The notes: generated by a model from the sequence alone, not told the origin. Shown: positions 50,379-60,700, numbered from the stretch's first letter. The stretch: 64,000 nt of DNA from Homalodisca vitripennis (GCF_021130785.1 NW_025777558.1:1-64000), one strand, 5' to 3'. Program-made: numbers and translations.

Positions 50379-52304
50379 GAAGGTATGTAGGTTGATGTGG
50401 GTCTCTCCCAACCGAGGAGAACAATACTACCTTCGTATTCTACTTATGTCTACACCTTGCCGTGGTTACGTTGATCTTCTGGCTCGTGGCGGTCCTGGTT
50501 GCCGGACGTTTCAGGACGTAGCCCGCAATCTCGGCCTGGTGGAAGACGAAGAAGAATACAATCACGCGCTGCGCGAGGCATCTACGTTTATGACTGGACC
50601 TAGGCTCCGTTCCTTCTTCGTGATCCTCTGCAACATGGGAGCTCCCGCTGCTCTTCTGTGGGAGTCTTTCAAGAACCACCTTAGCGAGGATCACTTAGAA
50701 AGGAACCCTCTCGACCCTGAACTGGCGGTGAAACTTACCTTGATAGACATCGATCGGAGCCTCCGCCAGCAGGGATCGTGCTTGAAAGATCATGGACTCC
50801 CCTACGTCGAGGATGACACGACTGAGTTAGGTAGAGAGCTACTCAACTACGGCGAGAACCTCCAGCGAACCATCGTTGAGGACTGGGTGCCCAAACTCTC
50901 CCCAGACCAGCGCCGTGTGTTTGAGTACGTTCGCTCTCTGCTTCTCAACCCCCGTGACCGACGCACTTCTAGAATCATATTTCTGGACGGTCCCCGGGGG
51001 TTATGGGAAGACCTCTCTGATTCGTGTCATCCTTGCGTATGTCCGTGGTTGTCGACAGGTTGCACTCGCCGTGGCTAGCTCAGGGATTGCTGCAAGGAAC
51101 ATGGCTGGAGGAAACAACAGCACATAGCATGTTCCGACTCCCTCTAGACCTAGGTCACGGCACAGGTGTGTGGAACATCACCAACGGGTCCCAGCGAGCA
51201 GAACTCATCAGAGCAGCACAGCTCATTGTGTTTGATGAGGCCCCGATGGCACACCGCTACATCTTCGAGATGATCGACAGATCCCTCCGGGATCTCATGA
51301 ATAGTAGTGTGCCATTCGGGAATAAGATATTCATCTGCTCCGGGGACTTCCGTCAGATTGCGCCCGTCGTTAAGAAGGCTCGCACACCAGCTGATGTCGC
51401 GTGCGTGTCACTTCGGGCGTCACATCTGTGGCGACTGTTCACACTATTTTCCCTGACGACACCCCAGAGAACTAGTGGTTCCATTGACTACTCCAACTTC
51501 CTCCTTGGAGTAGGCAATGGAACAATAAATCCTTTACTTTTTGGAGAAGGCCGCGAGAGAGAGTCTCTCATTCCCCTCACTGGGGTGAGATGCCTCACTT
51601 CTCTCGCGGACTTAATAACGGATGTGTTTCCTCCTGGTGTTCTGCGAGATCCTGATCTTTGTGCGAGACGGGCAATACTCTCAACTCTGAATGTGAACGT
51701 CAAGGAGATCAACGGTCGCATCCTAGACCTCATGGACGGGCGCATTCATGAGTTGAGAAGCGCGGACACCGTGGACAGAGAAGACGACGACGGGCTGGAT
51801 GTGGACGTAAATCTCCTCAACCAGGCCACTGGCAAAGGAGTGCCAGATCACGTCCTGCGTCTCAAGGTCGGCTCCGTATGCTTAATCATGAGAAACTTAA
51901 ATATCGGTGATGGACTCGTGAACGGCACCAAAGTCATTGTGACGGCGATCAGCAGCCGACTGATCACCGTCAGACTTATCGGCAACACGCAACCTATCGG
52001 AATTCCCCGGATTACGTTCAGGTTCGCGTTTGCCGAAGGATCGCCGCTCCGGGTTTGTCGCCGTCAGTTCCCCCTCATGTTGGCGTACTGCATGACTGGT
52101 CACAAGAGCCAAGGCCAGACAATTGAGTACGTCGGAGTCGACCTGAGAACGGACTGCTTCACTCATGGCCAGCTCTACGTCCTGTTGAGCAGAGTGAGAC
52201 GTCCAGACGACATCGTCGTTCTTGTACCAGACGACAGAATAGTAGAAGGAGTCGCCTATGCAAAGAATATTGTATATGACGAGCTCCTTCTAAACACTGA
52301 TTAA
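50345..52304 (+). CDS. Helitron Pif1-like SF1B helicase domain
   Basis: The helicase unwinds DNA 5'-3' during rolling-circle transposition. Three frames are needed: to about 50992 (SPNRGEQYYLRILL ... LSPDQRRVFEYVRSLLLNP ... IIFLDGP), then 50992-51118 (Walker A, GGYGKTSLIRVIL, and ALAVASSGIAARNM), then to the stop at 52302-52304. The last frame holds Walker B (LIVFDEAPMA, about 51222-51251), GDFRQIAPVV (about 51342-51371), and GHKSQGQTIEYVGVDL ... QLYVLLSRVRRPDDIVVL near the end (about 52098-52223). All helicase motifs are recognisable. A break lies inside a C/G homopolymer directly before the Walker A glycines, a likely error site. Confidence 0.82.
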
Positions 52305-52305
52305 G

Positions 52306-53420
52306 TCTTCGGCAGTAGGCTAGGGGATCTGCCACTTAAAAAAAACTCCCCGTCGTGATTTGACCTAGCAGTAGGCAAAGGGAACTGCTTTACCAAAACT
52401 CCCTGATGACTTTATTAGCAGTAGGCAAGGGGATCTGCCAGAATAAAACTCCCCGTTTTGTGTAAATATGTAAATAGATATGGTCTCTAAGTTTGCCGGC
52501 CTCCCCGTGGCGAGACTGGATACGCCAACCTCAATATCTGAGCGTTGGTAAACCGACGGGCAAACAACTGATTTTCTGTTCTTTTCAAAATTCCAAACAC
52601 ATTTTATTCTATATTTTTAAACCACTATTCATATTCAACACACACAAAATCAACCATCTCTTTTGCTTACAACGAATAATGACAAATTAATTAAACAGCA
52701 ATATTCTTTTCATTCTAAAAAATAAACCCAATTCTTTTACCTCAAAGTCAATTCACCATTCATTAACATTGTCTAAGTCATCGTGTTTTCATGCCATCAA
52801 CCATCTGACATATTTAATCAATACTTTAACAATTTAACAACCTGTTCTACCATTGCATTCAACCATAAGTTATGCCATAAACATAAACTAACTATTGCAC
52901 TTAAAACCAAAGCTGATTTAATAAGCTACTTGTTGTTATAAATGTGTACATATACATGGTCTCTGCGTTTTGTGCATCCCTGTGGCGAGACTGAATACGC
53001 TAACCTCAATGCCTGAGCGTAGGTTAACCGACAAACAGCCAACTTACTTTTACTCATTTCAAAATTCATACATATTTTTGTACTGAAATTCCAACCACCC
53101 ATTTATTCCATCAAAAGCATTTTCTTCATTTAAAACCACCATCTCTATTACCTTCAAATGATCAAATGCAATAGTTTATAATATCCTTGATATCAAGCTC
53201 ATAAATCAGCCTCTTCACCTTTTTTTCACTGAAATCCTATCTTTTTCTCCCTACCTGAATATTGAACAACTACTATCTACCCCAAATACAATTGAGTCTG
53301 ATAAAATTACCCACTCTCAAAAAATTGCCTGATTTCAAAACTGTACTAATAGAAAATTAGCTAATACCTAAATTGATCTCGAACCCGAAATTGGCCAACA
53401 CCCCAGCGAGCCGAAGGCGA

Positions 53421-53421
<1 letters not shown>
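52306..53421 (+). other. Helitron 3' trailer with two families of short direct repeats
   Basis: No protein could be supported. Three copies of a ~40-bp unit (GCAGTAGGCAAGGGGATCTG... to CTCCCCG) start at 52312, 52368 and 52418; each can pair its GGGG(A) with (T)CCCC. Two ~80-bp copies of ATGGTCTCT...GTGGCGAGACTG(G/A)ATACGC(C/T)AACCTCAAT...GAGCGT(T/A)GGT lie at about 52478-52560 and 52955-53035. The last 40 bases carry the family 3' end. Confidence 0.7.

Positions 53422-53462
<41 letters not shown>
53422..53462. repeat. (TA)n microsatellite at the right edge of the Helitron array
   Basis: About twenty TA units follow the Helitron 3' end GGCGAG directly. The left edge of the array (24600-24610) also sits in a TATATATATA run, so the block probably inserted into a TA tract. 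Confidence 0.85.
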
Positions 53463-53465
<3 letters not shown>

Positions 53466-53765
53466 CAATAAACATTGAATCACAAAAAGTACTTGCTCCG
53501 CCGGGAGTCGAACCCGGATCTCTCACTTGCCGGGTGAATTTGCTACCATTACACCACAGAGCGCTTACTTTTTCTGATTCAATTATATTGTAATTGGTTG
53601 TATCTGTCACATATGCGTTTAAATAAGCAAACTAAACATATGATCGGAAGACCAAATACCTGTCAAAACGACTTTTATTTACGTTAAAGTGTATAAATGG
53701 CAATAGCCTTATTTAATTTCAATAAACATTGAATCACAAAAAGTTCTTGCTCCGCCGGGAGTCGA
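53461..53765. repeat. Direct repeat carrying tRNA 3' part
   Basis: 53461-53511 and 53715-53765 are the same 51 bases except for one A/T change: AATTTCAATAAACATTGAAT, then CACAAAAAGT, then the tRNA 3' half to GGGAGTCGA. The first copy goes on into a full tRNA; the second stops abruptly at the foldback junction. Around the tRNA, GAATCACAAAAAGT and ACTTTTTCTGATTC form a flanking inverted repeat. Confidence 0.85.
53494..53563 (-). tRNA. tRNA-like gene, anticodon GGC (nominally Ala), probably a repeat-borne copy
   Basis: Read on the minus strand it folds as a cloverleaf: acceptor CGCTCTG/CGGAGCA with a C-A mismatch at the first pair and one G-U; D-arm with GTGTAATGGTAGC; anticodon stem TTCAC/GTGAG around loop CCGGCAA; T-arm CCGGG-TTCGACT-CCCGG. 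Both internal promoter boxes (TGGTGTAATGGTAGCA-like A box and GGGTTCGACTCC-like B box) are good. GGC anticodons are not normally used in animals, and no G3:U70 alanine signal is present, so charging as Ala is doubtful. The gene lies inside a repeated sequence whose second, partial copy is at 53715-53765. A tRNA-derived repeat is at least as likely as a working tRNA. Confidence 0.6.
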
Positions 53766-53814
53766 TGTTTATTGAAATTAAATAAGGCTATTGCCATTTA
53801 TTACACTTTAACGT
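53681..53814. repeat. Foldback (inverted duplication) with 35-nt loop
   Basis: The left arm 53681-53729 (ACGTTAAAGTGTATAAATGG...) and right arm 53765-53814 are reverse complements with a single extra T in the right arm. The loop (53730-53764) is the truncated tRNA-like segment. It would form a ~49-bp hairpin. The origin could be a template switch in the genome or an artefact of sequencing or assembly. Confidence 0.85.
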
Positions 53815-53827
53815 ATATACATATATA

Positions 53828-54127
53828 CAGGGTGATTCGGTTAGTGTTACCGGCACTTTCTGAGCTGATTGTACTATAAAAAATAAAGAAAAAATTTCAT
53901 ATAAACATGGGTCCGGAAACGCTTCGTTAGCGAGTTACGCCTAGCGAAAGATTTCGGCCGGATTTCAGAACCCTTGGTGAAGTCAGGCCGTATAAAAATG
54001 GTAAAGGTAGTTACAAAGATACAAATACGATTGTTTTTTATGTTTTTATATCTGACAAATTTATTAAAATTCGTCCCAGAGCTGTAAATGCAATACTTTC
54101 AGAGATATCTTACGTAAAACACAAGAA
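53828..54127 (+). repeat. Left terminal inverted repeat of the mariner element
   Basis: Pairs over 300 bases with 55866-56165; one clear difference is ATATAAACATGG here against ATATACACATGG in the partner. It contains a small hairpin region near its inner edge (CTTACGTAAAACACAA with TTGTGTTTAACGTAAG just inside). Confidence 0.85.
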
Positions 54128-54319
54128 TTGGTGCAAAGAAATAACACATTTTTGTGTTTAACGTAAGATTACTTCCATAAATGTTAAATAAAGGTCATTT
54201 TTTTCTTAAATAGATTTGTAGAAAATTTAATTCTGAAATGATTCATGTGAATTACTTAGGAAAAAAATTAATAATAGGTATTGAAATTTAGCTTTATTTA
54301 AAAAATAAAACAGACGCAC
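54128..54319. repeat. ~192-bp segment present only in the left arm
   Basis: AT-rich sequence separating the outer and inner parts of the left inverted repeat; the right arm runs straight through (ACACAAGAAAAATGCATATTC read inward). It is either an insertion in the left arm or a deletion from the right. No ends or duplication are obvious. Confidence 0.65.
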
Positions 54320-54647
54320 AAAAATGCATATTCTTATCTGCATAAAATATTAACTAATGTTTAGGTTGTGAGTAACAGCTGATCATTTATTCAACACTTT
54401 TTATCGTCATATTTTCTTTGCAAAGGTTGGCAATATCAGCTGATCAACAATTAAGTTCATGAAGTAATATTTAAATAACTTTTATGGAGGTTTTTGTATT
54501 GTGTCGTGTGAAGATTGTATTTTGAGAGATCCTGTGATTATTTGGAAATATTTTATACAAGTGTATAAAATATTTTATTAAATATTTATTTTTAAAATAT
54601 TTTATTAAATATTTTTATAAGAGTGTATGTAATTATCTTAGTAAATA

Positions 54648-55740
54648 ATGGCAGATAATGTAAATGGTATGTATTCGTTTGAAGAGTATACGGACATGAT
54701 ACTGATTTACGGCAAAGTTAACAAGAATGGTTTAGCTGCAGTTCAGGAATATCGTGATACTTTTCCACATCGAAGAACACCTGATCGCAAAACATTTGAA
54801 GCTGTGGAGAGACGACTTAGAGAAACTGGTAGCTTTAAACCGAAGCGAATAGATACTGGTCGTCAACGTAGCGCAAGGAACTATAATAATGAAACAAGCA
54901 ATAATAAATGCTGTAGAATTATCACCAACCACAAGCACCAGACGATTATCACGTCAGTTCAATATTTGCCAGTCAAGCGTATGGCGGACACTTCATGAAG
55001 CACAGTTGTACCCATTCCATATAACACGTGTTCAAGACTGATTACCGCAAGATCTTAATAAACGGAAGATGTTCTGCCGCTGGTTAAGAAGAAATTGTTT
55101 ACGACATCAGTATTTTCTTCGGCGTATTCTCGTTACTGATGAATCCTGTTTTACTAGAAATGGAATTGTAAATTTTCGTAATACCCATACTTGGGTGTAC
55201 GACAACCCACATGAAACTGCGACGAGGCATTTTCAACATACATTTTCAGTCAATGTATGGCTTGGTGTTCTGGGTGATAATTTGATTGGTCCATTTTTCC
55301 TCCCTAATCGACTTAATGGAGTAGCGTACTTAAATTTTTTAAGAACAAACCTGCCTACCCTCTTGGAAGATATTCCTGTTCAAAACAGAATAAATGCATG
55401 GTTTATGCACGACGGAGCACCTCCACATTTTTCTAATGATGTGAAAAACTATTTGAATGATACATACGGTAGACAATGGATTGGTCGAAATGGACCAGCA
55501 AAATGGCCACCACGTTCTCCTGACCTCACGCCAGCAGACTTTTTCTTATGGGGTTGGATGAAGTCAATTGTTTATTCAAAACGGATTGACACCATAGAGG
55601 AGTTACGTAATCGCATTACAGAGGCGGCAGAAACTATCAAGAATGCTCCAAACGTTATGAAACGCGCTAGAAAAGAGTGGATTCGTTGTGCGAAAACGTG
55701 CATTGCTAACAACGAAGGACACTTTGAGCAACTATTATAG
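54648..55740 (+). pseudogene. Mariner transposase, DD41D type, with one frameshift and one stop
   Basis: The transposase cuts and rejoins the element ends. The N-terminal part (54648 to about 54888) has YSFEEYTDMILIYGKVN and HRRTPDRKTFEAVERRL, the helix-turn-helix region found as DUF4817 in insect transposases. The frame then moves by +1 near 54880-54890 and continues as QAIINAVELSPTTSTRRLSR and SSVWRTLHEAQLYPF, meets a TGA at 55039-55041, and runs on to the stop at 55738-55740. Catalytic acids: D in LVTDESCF, D in WFMHDGAPPHF, and D in SPDLTPADFF; 41 residues separate the last two. That spacing matches the DD41D (rosa-like) group. If the frameshift is real, the copy is inactive, although its ends look intact. 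Confidence 0.8.
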
Positions 55741-55865
55741 GTGATTATTACAGTTTTATAAAGGTAAATACATTTTATGTTAATGTTCAGTCTAGAATAA
55801 ATGATCAGCTGTTACTCACAACCTAAACATTAGTTAATATTTTATGCAAATAAGAATATGCATTT

Positions 55866-56165
55866 TTCTTGTGTTTTACGTAAGATATCTCTGAAAGTAT
55901 TGCATTTACAGCTCTGGGACGAATTTTAATAAATTTGTCAGATATAAAAACATAAAAAACAATCGTATTTGTATCTTTGTAACTACCTTTACCATTTTTA
56001 TACGGCCTGACTTCACCAAGGGTTCTGAAATCCGGCCGAAATCTTTCGCTAGGCGTAACTCGCTAACGAAGCGTTTCCGGACCCATGTGTATATGAAATT
56101 TTTTCTTTATTTTTTATAGTACAATCAGCTCAGAAAGTGCCGGTAACACTAACCGAATCACCCTG
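55866..56165 (+). repeat. Right terminal inverted repeat of the mariner element
   Basis: Reverse complement of 53828-54127, ending AACCGAATCACCCTG. Directly outside is TGTATATATA, merging into the microsatellite. Confidence 0.85.
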
Positions 56166-56167
56166 TG

Positions 56168-56219
<52 letters not shown>

Positions 56220-56275
56220 GTGTGTGTGTGCGTGTGTGTGTGTGTGTGTGTGTGCGCGTGCGCGCGCGCGCGTTT
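56166..56275. repeat. (TA)n-(TG)n-(CG)n microsatellite
   Basis: A TA run, then about 35 TG/GT units with two breaks, then GTGCGCGTGCGCGCGCGCGC. Alternating purine-pyrimidine sequence of this length, especially the CG end, can take the Z-DNA form. It borders the mariner right end. Confidence 0.85.
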
Positions 56276-57756
56276 TAAGATCTGTTTATTGACCTCAAAT
56301 AACGAATAAAGCATTCCTAGAAACAGTTAAAGGTTTAGAACAATACTAAAACTAAAAAGGTTAACGATTAATTTCTCGCCTTATTTTTTTAGAGTATGAG
56401 CATTTTTAGTACAAATATCTATTCTTCTATTGTAAAGAAACTGAATTATCTTTCCAATAAAAAACTAAGCAAAAGTATAGTATTTTGATTGAAATGTAAA
56501 ATATTACCTTAAACTGATCAGGTAGTATTGCCAGGCTTACTTTAACTTGGTGTTTACCTATTTTGTGAATATAAAAGTGTTGCTGACATAAGAATCAAAT
56601 TTTCTCAAAACTATTAGAAAAGTTTTCTGAGTACTCGTTTGTTATAAAATAAAATCAAAATCACATGTCACTACATTTCGAATTCACTATATTAACATTT
56701 TTAGCCTAATAAACTATACTAAAATGTATTTCTATCCCCAGGAACTGAAGGGAATGACACTTGGTAACAGCAATAAAAACATCATAAAAACTCACTCAAG
56801 CTACGGTTTTTAAATTACTACCCCGCAGGCTGCTCCTAAAACAAATATTTAGTATTCTATTTCTTTCCATACCTTATGTATGTTTATATTTAAGCGCTGT
56901 TTTATAGACGGATTTATTTAATATACAGTCCATATTTACTTGAAAGAAGCATATTTCATCCAATTAGTTTTGAGCGTAAAATCATCAGATACCTATACAG
57001 GCAAAGTTACTCTCAAAATTTCGTTACAGAACCAAATACTGTTATAAAACAAGTATTTGTGGTTTTTTTTAGTTAAGTAGGCCTTTTGGAAAACTGTAGC
57101 ACCAGAAATACCATAGACCGGATAATCTAAAACGGCAATAGGTGTATATGTTTTGACCAAAATCGGCTTCTCTGGCCTGCGTAAGTGCATATATTCTAGA
57201 TCGATGCAGCAACGTAAAATCAATGTCCTTTTCAAAATGACATAGTGTTCCAATATTTATAACGTCAAGAGTATGTTAACTGAAAAGCTAAGGACTTCGA
57301 ATTTAGTATTTTCAAAACCTCCACGCTGACCTGAACTGTTTGAATAGTTTAACGTTAAATATCTCTTTGATATTCGAGCTATTTCTCGGCTCTTATAAAA
57401 TCTGTTTCATTCTCCGACGAACCAAAAAACAATGGCCTTCAAACGAAAGTCTAGAATAAATCACAAGAAAATTTGACACTGACTATCACCCTACACAAAA
57501 ATGTTTAGAATGTCCTTTAAGAAGATATTCCCACGATGGCCCTTGTTTTCTATAAGCGATTGCGCGCGAAGCCGCAGGTAACATTGTTTGTATAGAATAA
57601 GGTTTTATTGATTGAAGAAAATTATTTCACTATCACTCCTAAGAATTAAAACTGTAGCAGGCATTTATGAATTTAAAAAAAAAAAACTTAGTAATGTGTG
57701 ATATCTAGTTTTTAATTCAACAAAGGGTTTAATAATAAGTGTAATCATGTCATATA
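56276..57756. other. AT-rich non-coding stretch
   Basis: No gene or element could be supported. An 86-codon open frame on the minus strand (56993-57253) matches no family I recognise. This is the 3' side of the minus-strand coiled-coil gene, so part may be its 3' UTR. Confidence 0.5.
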
Positions 57757-60700
57757 TCAGGTGTAAGACAAGACGTCTCCCCCTCCCCCTGTCCCTGTGT
57801 GTTCTGCTGTTTCCTTGTCCATAACATTTTCTGTGAGTTCCTGTGATTGAATGATCTCTGGTCCTGATGTGGCAATCTTCTCTTCGTTATCTCCCTCGAG
57901 TTTCATTATTACTCCTACTTGAACTTCTCCCTCTCCATATCCCTTTTGTTTCTCTGTTACTGCATCAGTGAAAACATCAGGACAAGGTTTTATCAATATT
58001 AGGATCTTTTGGTACTACATTTTCTTCTTTATTCGTCAGAATCTCACATAAAGATGTTCTATCACCTATGTGTCTTGCTAGATCAGAAGATATTTCGTCT
58101 GGTTCACGTTCGCCGAGTACATCAAATAACTCCTCACTTTTCTCTTTTTTCTTCAGGACTGTTACAATGTCTCCCCTCCCTTCCACCCACCATGTTAGTG
58201 TTCTGCTCCACGAATAAACTTGACAGTTGCGTGTTCTCGGCCACCAGGAGCGCCACCTTCTCCTCGTACCTTGCTCGCAGATCGTTGAACATCTCCATTT
58301 GACAATGGTACTGTGCCCTTAATGTCTTCATTCAACCTGTGACCAATAGCATTTCGTGTAAATGTTTATTTACTCTTATATACTTATGGTTTTATGTGTC
58401 TTAAAACGTTTATTATAGTACAAAACATTAATATGTATACCTGAAAACGAGTACATATTAGAGAGTCAACATTTTTATTAAAGTATTTTCTCCCTCTGGA
58501 GTATCTGGAAGTGTTACTCTACTAATGCAGAATAAGTGTCTAAAATCGATTGGCGAGTAGACGTCAGTTTAAACAAACAGGGAGAAATCTTAAAATAGCC
58601 AGAGGAAGCAATTTTTGAGAAATGAAGCACTTTAATGTTTTTAAATATAAATAGCTTAAACATTACATGGACTCTATTTTTATTTGTATACAGGTCACGC
58701 ATACTTGCATTGTTTGAGTGGTTTTTAAATATAACCATTTCCTTTCATCTTTTATTGATTCTAAGAATATAACCTACTGCCAATTGTTTTATACTGAACG
58801 GCTTAAAATCAATATATCATCCAGGAGAAAATTTATGAGGTAAATTCCGATCAGTTTACAGCTTGAGCGTCACTATAAAATACTGAAAGCAACAGATCAG
58901 GTATCCTCGAGGAAATGGACCATCTTAGCCTAAAGTGCCATAGATTCCAAATTTCGTCATGATCATATAATATTAATTAATCCCAGTGCGTCAATTATAG
59001 TTAAGGCAGTACTGTGGCACAAAAGACTGTATTACTAGTAGGAATAATTAAAAGTTAAAATACTATAATTTAAAAGAAATAACTGTTGAACTCACAATAT
59101 TGCGTCAGTGCAAAATGAAGAGCGCTTATTAATTTTAGCTCAAAAACGCAAAGTATAATATACTATATTCATTACCCAACCAATAGTTAATAAGTCTATC
59201 TTACTTAGTTTACATGTTACAATACCTACCTTGCAGACTCAGACAAAAGTATTAAGAATATTCTTTTGCTTGATTTTTTCCAAATGAATTCTTTTCCTCC
59301 ATAATTTTTATATTTTTATAGAGTTGCTCGACTTCAGTGTTTCTCAAAGTCAACAGGTCCTTCGTGACAGCTACTAGATTCTTCAGCGAGGTGCACTGCA
59401 ATCCGATTGTTCACTAATGATAAGTGTAAATATTTAGATTTTAATCAAAACTTAATTCACCTAATCACAGAAATATTGCAATAATAAGTATGACTCCTTG
59501 TGCTGTCTTACTGGGAAAAAGGTTGAGGACAGATGAAAAAACTTATTTGAGAACGAAACAGTATCTAAATGACCTTCAGATTTGATTATGAATGTCAGTG
59601 AAAAATTGAATATTATTTTATTCATAGTTTTTTAAAATTTAAAGGCAAATCAAAATTAAGCGCTATATCTTTTAGTTATGAATTTTTAAAAGGATTTTTT
59701 ACTATTAAAGCCTATTGCTACAAAATTCTAAATTTTGAAATTTAATTCTCCTTTATTTTATATATTCCTTCACTGACAATTAAAACTATGGCCATGTTTG
59801 GTCCTCATTTGTTATTTGAAACATTGTAGTCATATAATTTAACTTATTGAACTGTCATGAATTCAAATGAAATCATAAATTCACTTACTTAAATTACTTT
59901 TTAACGAGATATTTCTTATTTAAATTGGCCATTTGTTTTGTGTTTCAACAGGTATCCTAACTCGAATTTTATAATTAAGTATTTTACAATAACTAAGATA
60001 TGTACGACTTAACTACCTGTAGAGCAAGTACCGTTCGTTGTTCCTCCAAATTCTTGCAAAGAGAACTTTTCTCCAGCAGCAATAAAACCACCTATAAGAA
60101 AAGTACCTATTGTAAGAAAAACATATATTGGGCAAATATATACAACGAAAGATCAGATTTCTTTTAGTTTTACGTAATTAAACGTTATAGAACTACCAAT
60201 AAACTATATTTTGAGTCTGTTTTGAGGTATGGATTGTGTACAAACCAGCTTATTAAATGTTTAAATACAGATAATATTGTACTAACATAACTATTATATT
60301 TTCGTGAGTATGAATATTGAGTTCTAATATCAATAAATATTAATATTCAATAAATGCAATAGTTCGTAAAACATTAAACATGGAAAATACTGCATTGCTA
60401 CCAAAATAATAATGAAACCCCGGTGCATTTGCTATGATTGTATTCACTTTTGTGACTAAATTGTCGACAACTGTTGTAACCATATAATTGGATTGTTAAT
60501 GACAAACAAGTCCCCTTGATAATAAAATGGATCAGTTATAGTGAAAAAAAGCAATCAATTATATTGATTAGTTTAGGCCAATTATAGTGATAACAGTTGT
60601 GAGATGACACAATACCTTTCTAACCAAACAGTGAAGTCGAGAAACATGTTCCCGTAAGTCCTTTTCAGTTCGATGATGAACGTCAAATCTCAGCAATTCC

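Larger units (their letters stand above)
46883..52304 (+). pseudogene. Helitron polyprotein (protease-AT-hook-repeat-Rep-helicase), frame broken about 11 times
   Basis: Reading frames hand over with hardly a gap from 46883 to a stop at 52302-52304, so this looks like one polyprotein of about 1,800 residues. Order: C48 protease, AT-hooks, 15-residue repeats, a linker with HISNILARRVVEHG at 48060-48180, a CPHC...WCCG cluster, Helitron-like N-terminal region, HUH Rep, and SF1B/Pif1 helicase. Breaks lie near 47883, 47950, 48027, 48187, 48275, 48665, 49130, 50165, 50345, 50992 and 51118. Nine of the eleven advance the frame by one base, as a single extra base would; the other two fit two extra bases or one lost. 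The many well-kept motifs argue against old decay; sequence error is a real possibility. Confidence 0.75.
45374..53421 (+). mobile_element. Coding Helitron, 12th and last member of the array
   Basis: It starts with the alpha-type 5' end (TCTAATATATATACAACCGC, CTGA and CTCA runs, then text shared with unit 10 to about 45560) and ends ...GGCCAACACC-CCAGCGAGCCGAAGGCGAG at 53421, next to a TA repeat. Between the ends lie ~1.3 kb of leader, a polyprotein region (46883-52304) and ~1.1 kb of trailer. The 3' hairpin kept by the non-coding units is missing: the bases between AACACC and CCAGCGAG, which include its left arm, are gone. As the only coding copy in the window it is the likely helper for the array. 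The 8.05-kb length fits an autonomous Helitron. Confidence 0.85.
53828..56165 (+). mobile_element. IS630-Tc1-mariner transposon with long terminal inverted repeats
   Basis: Terminal inverted repeats of 300 bp (53828-54127 and 55866-56165) begin CAGGGTGATTCGGTTAGTGT and are almost identical. They continue inward as a second paired segment (54320-54392 with 55795-55865), interrupted on the left by ~192 bp (54128-54319) absent on the right. Inside is a transposase with a DD41D catalytic spacing. It is flanked by TA-rich sequence on both sides, so the TA target duplication cannot be read exactly. Total 2,338 bp. The near-identity of the repeats suggests a fairly recent insertion. Confidence 0.88.

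Noticed and set aside
47098..52166. Many antisense and alternate-frame open frames over the Helitron polyprotein
   Set aside because: Shadows of the GC-richer coding strand; none carries motifs.
46883..52304. Reading the protease and the Rep-helicase as two separate genes
   Set aside because: The frames hand over with hardly a gap through the 15-residue repeats, the 48.06-48.18 kb linker and the CPHC cluster, with no promoter-like or terminator-like space between them; one broken polyprotein is simpler.
53368..53610. Minus-strand open frame across the TA tract and tRNA
   Set aside because: It is formed by the TA repeat and the tRNA sequence; its text is the usual shadow of a tRNA gene.
56114..56314. 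Minus-strand open frame rich in HT/TH repeats
   Set aside because: A translation of the TG/TA microsatellite and the mariner end.
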